The notes beneath the pieces are model-generated. The model had not been told where the DNA came from. It was given only the letters and a program-made list of their open reading frames with translations, and ran no database searches. DNA of 64,000 nucleotides from Triops longicaudatus (lineage: Eukaryota; Arthropoda; Branchiopoda; Notostraca; Triopsidae): NCBI GenBank assembly GCA_022885665.1, contig JAGQDJ010000033.1:558001-622000 (forward strand), written 5' to 3'. Both the position numbers and the translations under genes were made by a program. Positions 14,401-26,759 of the stretch are shown here, in pieces (within the stretch, counting starts at the first letter, position 1; the number at the start of each line of letters is the position of its first letter).

Positions 14401-14502
14401 TAGGGAAAAAAATATTTCAGAAACTGTATGTACATCTGCATTTTGTAAATATATGCTTCGGCTAAGTGCATGAACTCATCTTGAATATTACATGCAAGTT
14501 GT
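11436..14502. other. Intergenic region between genes A and B
   Basis: No gene can be supported here. Short frames at 11477-11677 (minus), 11836-12135 (plus) and 13981-14235 (minus) lack family motifs and paired splice sites. The stretch presumably contains the upstream regulatory region of gene A and the 3' UTR of gene B. Confidence 0.5.
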
Positions 14503-17052
14503 TTAAGCTCGGCTACCGCTACGCAAACCTCGTGCGCTACCTCGGAGAGGTTTTGCCGGAGCAGCGGAAGGCGCAGGGGCTTCGTGTTCAATCACAACTG
14601 TTTCGTCTAAAACTTCTGGGTTACCACCAGCGAGATCATTCAAATTATTTGCTGGCTGTTCTGTTGTCGTTTGTGCAGATTTACGCAACAATGGGCTAGG
14701 GGCTGCTGGCCTGAACACTATGGGCCTAGAAATGGAAACAAAATAGGTAAATGTGCCTCAACGAAAGCAAACATTAAGATGTTTTACTTCTTGGGGAGAA
14801 GACGAGGCTTGGATTCCGATGCTGCAGGCTGCTCTGCGACTACCGGTTTTGAAGTAGTGCTAGCTACACTTCGACCATTTTTGGTAGTTTTAGGCAACGA
14901 GAAACGGTTGCGGCCGCTTTTATTCTCAGTGGTAACTTCCACGGTAGTCGCTACTGTCGTGGTGGTTCCAGTCGTTCCTTCACTTCCGCGGGAAGTTGTC
15001 CTTCGTCGGCTTCCACGTGCTCCAGATCTAATTAGACATATTGCTATGTTATAAGATTTGAACAATTTACTTTTACAAAGAAAGATTTGAGCCGTGCAAT
15101 CCTTAAAAATTAAAAAGTTTATCACTACAATTCAATTATGGAGGTTACTTCCATTAACTAATAATTAATTAAAGAGTAATATCCATTAATGACGCAATGC
15201 TAGATCTACATGGGTTGTAATATTATCTTGAAATTTCAGCATTTTTAACGCCCACTGTATGTGTCAAAGGCGAGAGAATTCGAAGAATTGACACTACGAA
15301 TTTCACAATAAGACAATCGAACGACACATGTACGACTTTAGTTCAATCTATGCGAAATGACTCGCTGCGATTGTAGAGGCCCTGGCGTTTTTTGCGCTAT
15401 ATATAAAAATTAATTAACCCTTCGACTTAAGAGTCGATTTATGTAAATTCCATTTTTGCGATTCTATTTTATAGTTGAGTTAATCACATAAAGTTTAAAC
15501 ATGCTTTAACAGGATGAAAAGTGAGTTTGTAAGGACCACATGCATCGTAATTTGAATTAGATTACGAATTTTTAAATTATTGTAGTTTGGCATACTCAAC
15601 ATCAGACGATGCCTTTGTCTTGGCCAAGATGGGAGCAATGGGGTCAGCTTCTGTTGTTGATTCAATGCGTTCGCGGCGGCGAGCTTTAAGGAAATCGGAC
15701 AGACCATCAGGCTTAGAGCGCGAGCGTCCAGAGCTGGGGTTTTCTACTTCAGCGGTCGGGGTAGAGGAGGCGATGGTGGTAGCAAAGTTCTTGGGCGTAG
15801 GTGAAAATGTACGCGACGGAGTCGAAGCGGAAGCAACGGGGTTCTGTTTACGGTTACGTCCAAATGTGCTTTTGGAGGCTTTGGTAGTAGTGGTTGTTTC
15901 TGTAGTGGTCGTAGTTTCCTTACTACGGCGAGAACCAGCACTTCGCGCGGAGCCAGCGGTCTGCCTGCCGCGACCTGCAGAAGCAGCGGAGGTTGTTTTC
16001 ACTTGCTCGGTGGTAGGGGGAGGCGTGTTCTTTTCCGTGGCCGGTACTTGAGGTTGAGAGGTGGAATCGGTCGTTTGGGGCAGCCGGCTCTCAGTAGGGG
16101 CAGGAGTCTCGGATGGGGGTGTGGCTAACGGCCCATCCAGAACTGTTACCGGGATGTTACCGATACCTTTGATGAAGAGCACGGGGGCTTCTTCACTTTC
16201 AGCATCGCCTTCCCCAGACGCACCGCTTAGAGGCTTGGCATAGTTGCAAGCTGGCAGGCACACCGCCACGAATACTAACCAACTGGAAAAAAAAGAAAAG
16301 GGTCATCATTACCAAACATGTTGCCAAATAAATACTGTCATTGTGAAAGGGTAAAACTGGCTAGACTTATGTTTTGGACAGAAAAGAAAGTGAATAGCAA
16401 GTTTTTTGCTACACGGTACTTTCCTTTCTGACCCTTAAAAGTCATTACACGCTTCGCAGCAGTGCAAGGTAGGGGTAATGCTAAGCTTCAGATTTTTTCT
16501 GTAGAGGAGTAGAAATTATGAAGCTGGAAATTATGAGAAAATTACTACGCGAAAGACTATATCTCTTCAGGCATTCCTTTCTTGACATCGAGCCGGACGT
16601 GTCCGACTATCAAAATGCAGTATCTGAAAAAAAGTTACAAACAGGTCTGCAAAGTGCCCGCTAGCTTTGCTAAAGATTTTCTGAACCGGCTTTACCCAGG
16701 GTGTGGCCTAGTTTTTATTTGACCTACACTGACAACATGTGCTCCGTCCTTTCACTTTTAATACAAGTTAGAAAAACGCAAACCAAGTGAATGAGCCGTT
16801 GGGCAAGAAAAAAAATAAACATACAAATAAATAAATAAATAAACGAAACATATGCGATTAAAGACGGGGTACAAGCTTGAAGTCAAACAATGTGACTCTT
16901 CGTGATGAAGAAAAAATAGTACTCCTATATAAATATGTTAAGAAAAAGTTCTATATAAATTTTCTGACTTCAATGAGAAATCGGCAATTCGATGAACATA
17001 ATTTTGCAATGGGACGAAAGTTAAGTTGAACAGGTACTTACAAGACTTTCAT
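14503..17052 (-). CDS. Secreted Thr-rich, RGR-motif mucin-like protein (gene B)
   Basis: Model complement(14503..14725, 14788..15027, 15596..16282, 17042..17052), 386 residues; every junction is phase 2. The 11-nt first exon (ATG AAA GTC TT, then GTAAGT) joins the acceptor TTTCCAG at 16283 to give MKVFWLVFVAVCLPACNYA, a signal peptide. The body carries T-rich blocks (ETTTTTETTTTTKAS) and basic motifs (GRGRQ, FGRNRK, SGRSRSK, ARRRER, KSGRNRFS) like gene A. The third junction uses a weaker donor (GA|GTATGC at 15595). Without that splice the frame stops eight codons later at 15577, giving a shorter protein of about 235 residues, so two C-termini are possible. The exons at 14503-15027 have strong splice sites and matching composition, which is why I join them. 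Its function in cuticle, mucus or matrix is inferred from composition only. Confidence 0.7.
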
Positions 17053-17156
17053 GATTTTGCGTTTTAGGAACGTTCACTGTGGTTCACTACGGCTGATTGG
17101 AGCAAGGGTGAGTTTGACTGCTTGTAACAAAGCTGGTGGCTTGCGTCCACCAACAC

Positions 17157-17192
17157 TGGGGGCTGCGCTGAGTGGAGTCCATCCTTTTTATA
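17157..17192 (-). promoter_or_regulatory. TATA box upstream of gene B
   Basis: On the minus strand TATAAAAAGG lies at 17192-17183, with initiator-like CAGT/TCAG motifs about 23-35 nt downstream. The ATG at 17052 would follow a 5' UTR of about 110 nt. The layout mirrors the gene A promoter. Confidence 0.5.
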
Positions 17193-20100
17193 GTGACCCA
17201 TATTATACTGGAAGGAGGGGAGGAGTACTCGTCTTATTTTACTGAAAGGAAGCTTTGCTTCAGAAATCGAAAGGCAGGAAAAGTGAATGTTTAACCGTAA
17301 TCAGGAACCAGACCAGGTGGTGTAGCTGGGGGTCCTGCGTGAACACGATGCTCTACTTCTGGACCTTTGCAAACCGACTTCCCGTAGATCCTTTCAAACT
17401 TAATATTAACTTCACATAAAAATATTGCGAAGTAAAACCTTACTCAGAATTGTCCTTGATATATTCCTAGTTTTTTTTTTCAAGCATATTTGTTACTTTG
17501 CAGAGAGATATACCATACTTGGTCGTTCCAATCGTAAACGTTGCAGAAATCAAGGTTGACTAGTACGACGACTTCCTTAGAAACGTTTTGGCAATAACTA
17601 ATCAATCTTATAGCAAAGCTACTCAAGGCTTTAAGGCCAAAATTAAGGCCTTACTAATGGAAATTAGCATTATTCTGATGACAATTACGTTTTTATACTT
17701 ATTTTTGTATATATACCAGAAACATTTTAGGAAATTTTTGTATGCTTTAACTAAATTTAGGAGATAAATCTATGAATTTGTCAACAAGACTTGGTTAAAA
17801 AATTCAGCACTGTAAATTCTTTTTGAGATAGTGTGAAACGGTTTTCAACAAACAAAAACACATTCTTGTCCGAAAAATTTTGGAGCTTTCAAGAATGTCT
17901 AAATCATCTAACAAGTGTTTTTGAATTTTTTAAACACAATTTCCTGCTTTTTTGAGGTACACTTTACTATAAACGAAGTTTTAAAAATAAGTAATCGTCT
18001 TAACGAAATCGTCAATAAAACTTTCCTTCTAAAATTTGCCCTAAAGGGACAGGGTATACGGTGACCTTAATAGTTTTATAGTTGTAATATTACTTTCTTC
18101 GTTGCTTTATAAGTTTCGTCTTTGCTAATTCAAACGGTAGAGTTTCTTTGCTATGCTGTTCCTTATAATTGTGCAGTGCAATGAAACTTTTGTGCTAATT
18201 TCGAAACAAAGAATCTCGTAACCTAAAATGTGGATTGTTCGGATTGCGGATTCTACTGCCATAAAATCGAGCAACGAGAAACTTTCATTCTGTCATTGTC
18301 ACGGTCATGAAAACGATTGGAAATAAAGCTCTGGTCCACTGACCACGTGAAGACGAGCTAAACAATAGACAGTTTCGATCTTAAGATTGGTGTTGTCAGC
18401 TGCCCTGAATTAGTGACGAACTGACTAGGCCGTTTTTACGAAGATTTCTCTTTTACAGCTTAAAAAATCGTGCTCCGTTTGTGTCTCTTGAACACCTGTC
18501 TCAATCACCTCAACGCGGGAATGTATTTCCTGCTTGCTATTGTTTCATTCTTCTATAAGAGACCAGAAAAACGCGACGACAACTCACCCAAACTCAAGAC
18601 TCCTAATAACCAATGTGCCGGGCTTTTATACACCGTAAGCATAGTGTTAGATCTGCAAAGTAATGTGCAACATGTGTTGATCTCTACCCACACGTTTTAC
18701 TTTTGACCTTTCGCTCGAAACAATTTAAACGCGAAACATTTCGTATACAACAGATCACAAACTTAATAATAATTAAAGCACATAAACACAAGCGGAAACT
18801 GATTTATTAGACTAAATAAATATAAAAGAATGCAAACCAAGAGATAATTACAAAATTGTTTACAAGCTTCGAGACTGGGACAGTAACCTCATTCAAGTGT
18901 CCCCAGAGCTGGTATGGGTGGAATACCAGAGAAAGTGAAAGTAAACGGTCCAGGGGTGTACAACATATTGAAAAGACATTCATCGCAACTTAGTACCCAG
19001 TTCCTCCGTACGTGAGTCGCCGTTTTCGTTACAGCAATAACACGAGAATTCTGAAGACATTCACAACTTGTCTTCAGAGAGGTCGAACATTGCTAGCTTT
19101 CAGTGAAAGGGAAGGTGAATACGCCGCAAATAAGCTGTTGCTAGACCTGTTTCCGTACTGTCAAAACCAACTTAAAACTAGCTTAGTCTTTTCTGGGAAC
19201 CTTCGTGTATAATTAACGGGCAACTAGCAACCAGTCACATGAAAAGATTGACAAAATCAATACTAGTACATCACAGACCATCGGATACATAATGAAATGG
19301 AAATAATATATCGCGCAAAAAAATAACAACGGAAACTTGACGGATTTTCCCTTTTTGTCATCCATTTCCATTTCATTCCTGCATTGTGAGTATAAAGATA
19401 TTCCCGTAACAATTTCCCCCGACATTTTAAGTGACGAATGTGTAATTCCGAAATGACTGAACGGCAGGGAGAAGAAGTCACGAAGGCCTTCCATGACCGC
19501 CTGCAATCAGTTTGCATAAATGGTGGATTCGGTCAACCTGCAAGTAAGAAATCTGTGGTTTGCAGACCTGATTGCAAGCGTTTTCTAACGTCTTACAAAA
19601 ATATTTTATATTTAGTACTAAGTTCATACAAGGTGCTGAGTGAAGCGGATGGGTAAAACTATTTTAGAAAGCAAGAGTGCTTTCGCAGCTCTGTCGGAAA
19701 ATCGGACAAAGCGTAGTAGCACGAGCTGACCCCAAGTTTGTTGCCAGGTTATAGAAGTGTTATGCATAGTTATCGAACATATAGTTTATTAATACATTTA
19801 CACCACAAAAAAGTTATTTACGATTTTGCGAAGGGTAAATACTTAGAATTCGACCAGTGCTCTAAATGGCACTTTCACTTGAAGGCAAATGACAATGAAC
19901 TTCTGTAGAAAGCTGAAATCGATATCCATGACAATTAATATTCCTTAAACTAGACTACAGTTCAATATGTGTAAGGCATTTAGGTGGAAATGCAGAACAT
20001 AAAAAGGGTTACTAATGTCATAAATCGTACAATCTCAAAATGTAGTTTCCTTTCCTGCTGTTCTAATCAATAAATGAATAGGGCACGGTATTTTTTTTTC

Positions 20101-20832
20101 TAGATGTTACGTCTAAGTTCTCATTTTTTTCCCAGAGAATAAAAGCAGCAAACAATGGATAGTCGAATGATGCGATAGATAAGTAAACGGTTGAGCTTTA
20201 CAAAAGTATTGGGACGAACAATAATAAGAAAATAAAAATGTTTCATATGAAAAATTGAAGAATTGCTAGAAATTGACGATAATTCACATAAAAGAACTTC
20301 TCGAAGATCTTTAAATTTTTCAACAGTAACGTCCGTCTTAAGAATCGAATCCCATTAATTTCGAGTTACACTGTGAATGACGACAAGAAGGAATATTTTT
20401 GATACATATTATGTAAGAATAAGAGCTCGGAATGCAATGCTTGGGTACTTTCCCATTCAAGAGAATCTAACGAATATATCATTTTTGGAAATCTCCCCAT
20501 TTGTTCAGCTCTGTTGACATAACGAATGGTTCTCAAGTTCCTTCCAAGCCAGTTTACGGAGTCATGCTGTTTTGCAAAATTTAAGACATTGGGACTGTAC
20601 CACACAAAATGTGTCGGGCTTTAATAGCAGACAGTTGGACAAATCTACCCTGATTTTTCGTTAGAATTGGACCTGCTATCCAATACCATTCGCAAGGAAC
20701 CTCAGTTCAGACGTCCAGGATGACATGAATTTGCCTATGCACCAGGGGCTAAATGAGACGAGAACGTAAAAGGCACCAATAGAGGAGCCTACCTTACAGC
20801 TGAGCAGGGACACGCGGAATAAGCGCAGGAAA
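17193..20832. other. AT-rich intergenic stretch
   Basis: No gene was recognised. Frames are short and stop-rich on both strands, no splice-bounded exon was found, and no terminal inverted repeats were noticed. The right end must contain the promoter and 5' UTR of PYM1, but no TATA box stands out. Confidence 0.45.
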
Positions 20833-21527
20833 ATGGCGAACACGACGAATTTCGTGACAGTGAGAGATGAAGAAACAGGTACTTTGAGTAATTTCTTTTG
20901 AGCTTATGCACACCCGATGTACCATTCTTGTGCCACAATTTACAGGAGAAGCGTTTATTCCAGCAAGCCAGAGACCAGACGGTACATGGCGAAAAGCACG
21001 AAGAGTAAAGGAAGGTTACATCCCTCAAGAAGAAGTACCCGTGTAAGTTTTACTATATATGTGAATATACGTGAGAGTGTATTCATCTGTTTTGTTACAG
21101 GTATGAAAGCAAAGGCAAACAATGGGCCAAATCTCAACTAAGCTATCCGATCGGTTTGAATCCCCAACTGCTCGCTGCCAAAGAGACGAAACCAAGCATC
21201 CCTGGTTTACCTCCTGCAGCCGCCACTGCCGTTAGTAAGAAGAAAAAGAAAAACAACAAACCAGTCGAAGACGAGCGTAGTGTGAAAGAACTGACAGCCC
21301 AAGTTACGAACATAAAGTTAACAGAAGACAAAACTACTGCGAGTGTGCAAAACACGGACCCCGCGAAGAAGCTGAAAGCTCTGAAAAAGAAGCTGAAGGA
21401 CATTACTATGCTCGAGAAAAACATCAGCAGCGGCGAGCTCAAGAATCCTGAGAAAGAACAGCTCGAAAAGATTAAAAGAAAGAAGGAAATCGAAGAGGAG
21501 ATCAGAAAGTTGGAAAGTTCGCTTTAG
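20833..21527 (+). CDS. PYM1: Partner of Y14 and Mago (PYM1/WIBG)
   Basis: Three exons, join(20833..20878, 20946..21042, 21101..21527), encode 189 residues; vertebrate PYM1 is about 204. PYM binds the Mago-Y14 heterodimer and the small ribosomal subunit, and removes exon junction complexes from translated mRNA. The N-terminal Mago-Y14-binding motif is intact (residues about 15-52, containing ASQRPDGTWRKARRVKEGY and the PQEEVPVYESKGKQW continuation). The middle is Lys-rich (KKKKKNNK). The C-terminus is a predicted coiled coil (ALKKKLKDITMLEKNISSGE, then QLEKIKRKKEIEEEI), matching the family's ribosome-binding end. Both introns have clean GT-AG sites (GTACTT...ACAG and GTAAGT...ACAG). It converges with BLOC1S1, with stop codons 156 nt apart. 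Confidence 0.96.
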
Positions 21528-21683
21528 TTTTGTTAATGTCATGGTATTTATTGCGCAAACGAAATGAACAGTTATAAACATGTTTTTGACAAAACATACG
21601 CCTGGCTGCAGGTTTTTAACTTCCGTTTTGACCCACTATGGTTAAAAATGTAAAACTGTAAGACTTACATAGACTTATTTTTT

Positions 21684-22898
21684 TTAACGATTTCTACCTT
21701 TGTACGCATATTCAAGGGCGGTTGCCGTCGTTTGGAGGTCATTTTCGATGCTACGAGCCCAGTTTTCGACATCGCCAATTTCTTTCAAAGCAGAGCTAAA
21801 GTTTTCTACTAAGTGCAGCCATTGCTGGGCTTGTCGAGAAAAGTTGGAGGCATTCAGCTGCAACTGACGAGCTTCAGCATCCAGTCTCCGTTCGTTCAGA
21901 TAAGCCTGCGCAACTCTTAAGACGTATAATTTCCAATTATTAGTTTCGAATACTTTAAATGAAGTTTTATCTTAGCATATCGTCTCTCACACGCGCCAGT
22001 GCGGATTTACTGTACAAGCTAAGGCCCAGTGACACGAAACTAAAGTGTCTTAGGCAGATCAATCTTGAGTAAAGCGCTAAGTGCAGTAACGCTCATATCA
22101 GCAGTTACCATGCGTCTTTTTGGTTAACGAAAAAATTACCCGACGTTCAAGTGGTCAACCAAAGCATCCGTTAGACTAGAGGCCGCAACGAGAGCATCTT
22201 TTCTTTTGTGATCTACAAGAACAGTTTCACTTCAGATAGAATGGTCATAAAACAGCGCAGGGCTTCATATTGATAAATATGCATTTTTTTAAATATACAA
22301 GAACATTCAGACACGCTCAGTTTAGGAGAAATTAGCAAGCCATTCTATGCGTTCAGGAAGGATTTTTTTAAGTTATCTAGCCAAATGGTAAAACAAATTC
22401 TAACATACTGTCTACCACAATTTCTCAATAATTATTTAATATGTATTACAGTTTTAGGTGTGTTCTTGAGGAAAGTATGTTATTTACTCTCCCTGACTTC
22501 TATTTTTTGTTGATTCCCAGGAGTTCGCATAACTTTTATTCTTTTAAAAATAATCTCAAGGAAACTATCCCACTGGTGGGCTTCAGCATACACTGGCATA
22601 CAGTGAAAACAGGAAATTATAAAATTATTTAATTGTCAGGGAGAAACCTATCTACTGTGAGGTGAGGAAGACATCTATCTACTTTTTTTAAAGGTATCAA
22701 TAACGGGTGGGGACACACTACCGTATTATAGGGATCCCAAAATCTAGTGTTCTAAACTTGGGTGTATGTAAATCTCTCATTTTGATCATGGGCAAGACTG
22801 CGGTGGGCGGCACCAATTGGACCAGTGAAATGCTTACCTCTGTCTTCTTTCTTTGATTGCTGCCTTGCTTGATGTTCTCTTACTAATCCTGAGAGCAT
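21684..22898 (-). CDS. BLOC1S1: Biogenesis of lysosome-related organelles complex 1 subunit 1
   Basis: Three exons, complement(21684..21915, 22140..22212, 22838..22898), encode 121 residues, close to the family's usual 125. BLOC1S1 (GCN5L1/BLOS1) is a small coiled-coil subunit of BLOC-1 and BORC, acting in endosome-lysosome trafficking and lysosome positioning; it is also linked to mitochondrial protein acetylation. The N-terminus MLSGLVREHQARQ, the central LTDALVDHLNVGVAQAYLNE and the C-terminal IGDVENWARSIE ... TALEYAYKG motifs match the family across its length. The junctions are phase 1 and phase 2, with GTAAGC and GTAATT donors. The gene ends tail-to-tail with PYM1. Confidence 0.95.
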
Positions 22899-23984
22899 TT
22901 TTCAAGTGAAGGTGAACGAAACAAGATTTATGCGGGAACAACAATTCGACTAGAATTGAACGAAACGCGAAGGACGGGTAGCGATCGTCTGTGCTTTTAT
23001 TTTACGAATGCGTGTGCGCAATTTATTCCATGGGCCGTGTCAAGCAGACGACCAGAAAGCGAACGGCGAATGACCCGTGAACGGGCGTCTCTCAAACCGA
23101 GGCACGTTAATACAAATTTTTGTAAAATGGGTGCTCTTTTGGATCGTAATGGGTTGAAAGCCGCTACTTAGAGAAAGTGTTACTTTTTTAGTAAGCAGTA
23201 CTTGTGCAATCGAGGAAAACTTAAACTATCGGCATGAACATACAATTTTTAAAGTTTTTGTCAACCACGTTGTCCGTGTAATAAACCGAATTACTGTTCA
23301 GCAAATCAGTAACGCACTGACAATAAACACACAAGTAGGATAACTACGAAAGGATGAGATATTTGCTGTATCCACTATATCGTAAAATGAACTAAATGCT
23401 CGACATCCATTCTTCCCGTGCGCACTGGGGTGCCGTCATTTCTACTGGAAGCAATTCAACCATTTATTGTGGCCGAGATTATGTAGTGAGCTTTTATAAC
23501 TATGAAAACTTGCTTTGTGCGACAAAAGTTAATCCGCCATTATTCAACACGGTCTGCCCTTTTTAGCCACGTAATCCAACGGGTGCAACAAGAGAGGACC
23601 TGTCAAATCTACACGCACCATTGCATCCCTACTGATAAATTAAATCAACAAGGTGTTAAATACTGCGTAAGTGCATAAATTCAAAATTAAACAATGCGAC
23701 ATTGTGTATGAGTATGAAACGTATATTTCTTTCCACGGCGTTACAGATAAGGTAAACGTAAACTACGCAAAAATAATTATTATTTATGAGCAAGATTATT
23801 TTTGTCTGTGTATCCAATCCAGCACTTTCGGTCATCTGATAAAGTTCGAGTTCCGTTCATTACTTGCCTCTTTGTGGCGTTCGTATTACTATGAAGTGTG
23901 GTTCCTTCGAAAGAAGCCGTTATCGAGCCAATTATTGCACTCCCTTTCATTCGCGCCATATAAAATTCGCGCGCTTTGATGCGA
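22899..23984. other. Intergenic; promoter side of BLOC1S1
   Basis: No gene was recognised. The first few hundred bases should hold the BLOC1S1 5' UTR and promoter (minus strand), but no clear core element is visible. A 70-codon plus-strand frame at 22956 has no family features. Confidence 0.4.
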
Positions 23985-24634
23985 ATTTTGCCTAGGGATC
24001 CCGCAAGCTGGCTTTGACCTCGAGTCTCCTCGGCTTTGAAGCTGGTCTGAGACAATGAAAGCCCGAAGCTGGCCTTCTGTCGTTCTGCTGTGGACGCCAC
24101 ACCTCCTCTTTCCTACACTTATGAACAAACATGCGCGTTTCCAAGTAAAATAAACCATAACCATGCAATGAAAACTTATTTGGGTCTGGTAATTAATGAC
24201 AACTAGTGAACGTAAAATTGGTTGTATTATAGAAAGAATTTACACTGATGCATGTTTTCTTGTCTTTGCACCAAGTAGCCCTCGAACGCTTAAGTAAATA
24301 ATAAACACAAACAATTGGCATTGACCGTTGTTAATCCAACTATTTGGCACCCAGTAACTGTAAAAGAACAGGAACGGTTTTATTCACTTAATCACAATTT
24401 ATCCCGTCCCACAACGCTTTACTCCCGTTATAAACAAAGCAGCGGAGACGCCTACTATGCGCGCACTCGCCATTTACGTAGTGTCACGTAATTCCCTAAT
24501 CCAAACCGAAGCCGAATCTAAAGCTCAAAAATCTGTCTTCAAAAGGCAAAAACCGAGGCCAAAGCTGGAGCCGAAGCCAGAGTTTTTCGGCTTTTGGCTT
24601 TAAAAGCCGGGTTTCCGCGATCCCTAATTTTGCC
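23985..24634. mobile_element. Non-autonomous hAT-like DNA transposon with exact 8-bp target duplication
   Basis: The element spans 23993-24626 (634 bp). It is flanked by identical 8-bp direct repeats ATTTTGCC at 23985-23992 and 24627-24634, the duplication length of hAT transposons. Its ends are imperfect inverted repeats: TAGGGATCCCGCAAGC on the left, and the reverse complement of the right end, TAGGGATCGCGGAAAC, on the right. Next to the right end are GCC/GAA-rich repeats (GCCGAAGCC, GAGGCCAAAGC). There is no transposase frame, so it would depend on an autonomous relative. The exact duplication suggests a fairly recent insertion, although the inverted repeats have diverged from each other. 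Confidence 0.8.
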
Positions 24635-25038
24635 CCAGCATAGAATCGTATTGTATTGTGTAACAAGGCTGGTGTATAGTTTGCTCTTGTCTTCTGGAGC
24701 TTTAGCTGTCATTTTGAAGCACAGTAGACTGTAAATATCAATAGTTTTTAAATTCTTTCGGACGCCCAGTTACGGTAAACCAGCCTCTGTGAACTTATTT
24801 TTTTTTGGTGTGTACTTTGCAAATTATAGTTTGTATATTTTTCTTTTGAAGATAGTGTTGCGACTTGCTACGTAATGCCAATACGACCGGTTCTTAGTTT
24901 AGCCTCTATTTGTTCTTGGCAAATACATAACAAGGTGGGTTCTTCTAGCAAACGATGTCAGAAAAATGGGTTTGAATACGCAAGAAAAGGGAAGCCTCTA
25001 TTTAATTGTGACACTCCTTCAAACCTTTTCTTTATAGT
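24635..25038. other. Short intergenic stretch
   Basis: No gene is seen. It lies between the hAT-like element and the 3' end of the downstream PI-PLC gene, and probably includes that gene's 3' UTR (minus strand). Confidence 0.4.
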
Positions 25039-26716
25039 TTAGGATCTTCTGGTACGCTGTTTTCTGCGACGTCGTGGGTTTCGGGTAGTTGCAGGCCCTT
25101 CTAACAGTCTTGGTCCTTGGTAGGAAGGTTGCCGATCAACGGTAACACGTTCTTGGATCTCGTCGACAACCACGGGCGTTGGTCGAGACAAGGTTTTACA
25201 GTAACTTTTCTGTAAGTTAGACATGAGAGCTACGTCGATAATGTCGGTGCTGTGAAAATAGTCTACAGCTACTACGTTGGCCCTAGACCACCACAAGTTA
25301 CGAAACCATGAAGTTACATTACGGTTGCTCCTATCAGCCAACTTCCTGATACCGTCGTTTGGACGAAGGAATATATCAAATGCGGACGGAGTCAGCTCTG
25401 CCATGGCGGCATAGATATATGGATAACCTGCGCGTCTGTGAATTACTTCTTCCAAATACAGTCTCAAATCGGGGACGCTCTGTTTGTCACCCCATTCCTT
25501 TTATATCGAAAATTATATAGGCTCAAAAAAGGTTCATGTTTCTTGAATTTTTACTTGAGGTATATCTGGCCAAAGCTTGTCGTATGTAGCCCTCATTTCG
25601 TAATTAGCGTAGCTTACTATGAGAGTTTTGTTCGCCTCCCATAAATGATTCAATGTAGCGTTATTGATCATATCTCTGGGTGTCATGAACTCGCCAAGCT
25701 CCGAGTACAAATACTGAACCAGTTCATGGTGTCCTTGTAGTCCATTATTGAAGCCAACAGGGAAACGGTGCAAATCTAATATGATTATCTCCCTAGTTTC
25801 TATGGAAACCGGTTGTCGTTAGCTCGTTGCATATAAAGGTACCGAGTTTTTATACCTTGTAAATATCGTTTCACACTTGCGATTAATTCAGGCAAAGGGT
25901 TCATGCGAGCGTAGTTGTGATTTAACCAAAACTTGTCAGCAAGCTCGGGGTAGTAGCCAATACGGATATCGAAGTATCTAATGCCGTATATAAGCTGATG
26001 CCAGATATCCTCGTCGTGGCACGTAAGGTATCTGCTAATCACGTTGTCACTTATACCACCCAAATATTTACTATAGCTTCCGGCATTGTGGGTACCAGGT
26101 ATCATTAGATCTTTCAATTCGAAGTTGCCGAGGAAATCTCTAGTTTGAATATTAGAAACAAATAGCACGTATGGTATTCTGTCGCACAATGCTTTAATTA
26201 CCTGTTAGTCCACATCCACGACGGTCTGATTTTAAAACAGTTAGTAGCGGCAGTTGAGCCTTGCCTAATGTACCCAATCCAATATCCTACGCATGAATCC
26301 TCGAACTTCTGCAATGCTGTTAAGTTTAAGTCTGGAAATTGCATTTCGGTACGGTAGTAGCCGGAATGCTCGTTTGCCGGGATTCGCACGAGTGGTTCTG
26401 TGGGGTTATTGCTAGGGTCGTGATCGAATAAACCCACCCAGTCCCCGTCATGGATGGCAGTACTTTCCCAATTAAGCTCGATTTGTCTTTGGATAGTCGT
26501 CTCATCCGGTAGTGTTTGCGCCAACGGAGAAAGCGTCAAGAAAACTTGAACGGCTTTGATGGATTCATTTAGTTTCCCATTGAAACAATCTGTCAAATAA
26601 GTATGAACTTTGAAAAACCTCCCTCTGCGTGCCAATTTACCGACGTAAAAATACGCCAAGTTAGTTCGTGTAAAATAAAAGTGCAAGAAGCTAGAAAATT
26701 TGAAGAGACATTGCAT
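25039..26716 (-). CDS. PI-PLC X-domain protein, five-exon copy
   Basis: Model complement(25039..25497, 25555..25799, 25856..26139, 26202..26589, 26641..26716), 483 residues. It belongs to the PLCXD-type family with only the catalytic X domain of phosphatidylinositol-specific phospholipase C. The N-terminal region (about 35-150) is a beta-rich lead domain shared with the neighbouring paralogue. The X domain begins at the exon 2/3 junction (TNRDFLGNFELKDLMIPGTH, catalytic His), followed by FDIRIGYY and the second His in FWLNHNYA, where the usual HG is HN. The C-terminus is an unusual basic tail (RNPRRRRKQRTRRS). Introns are 51-62 nt and all phases agree. The first exon is doubtful: it is AT-rich, its leader is not a typical signal peptide, and it starts 43 nt after the upstream paralogue's stop. 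Exon 2 could instead be joined to that gene's first exon, which has the same phase. Confidence 0.82.
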
Positions 26717-26759
26717 TTGTTAAAAGAGTGTATTTCTGCTGTGTTAGGCTGCTTCTCGG

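Noticed and set aside
16826..16845. AAAT microsatellite in the first intron of gene B
   Set aside because: Only about four to five copies; unremarkable.
24480..24626. GCC/GAA-rich stretch as coding or a satellite
   Set aside because: It is the right end of the hAT-like element, bounded by its inverted repeat and target duplication.
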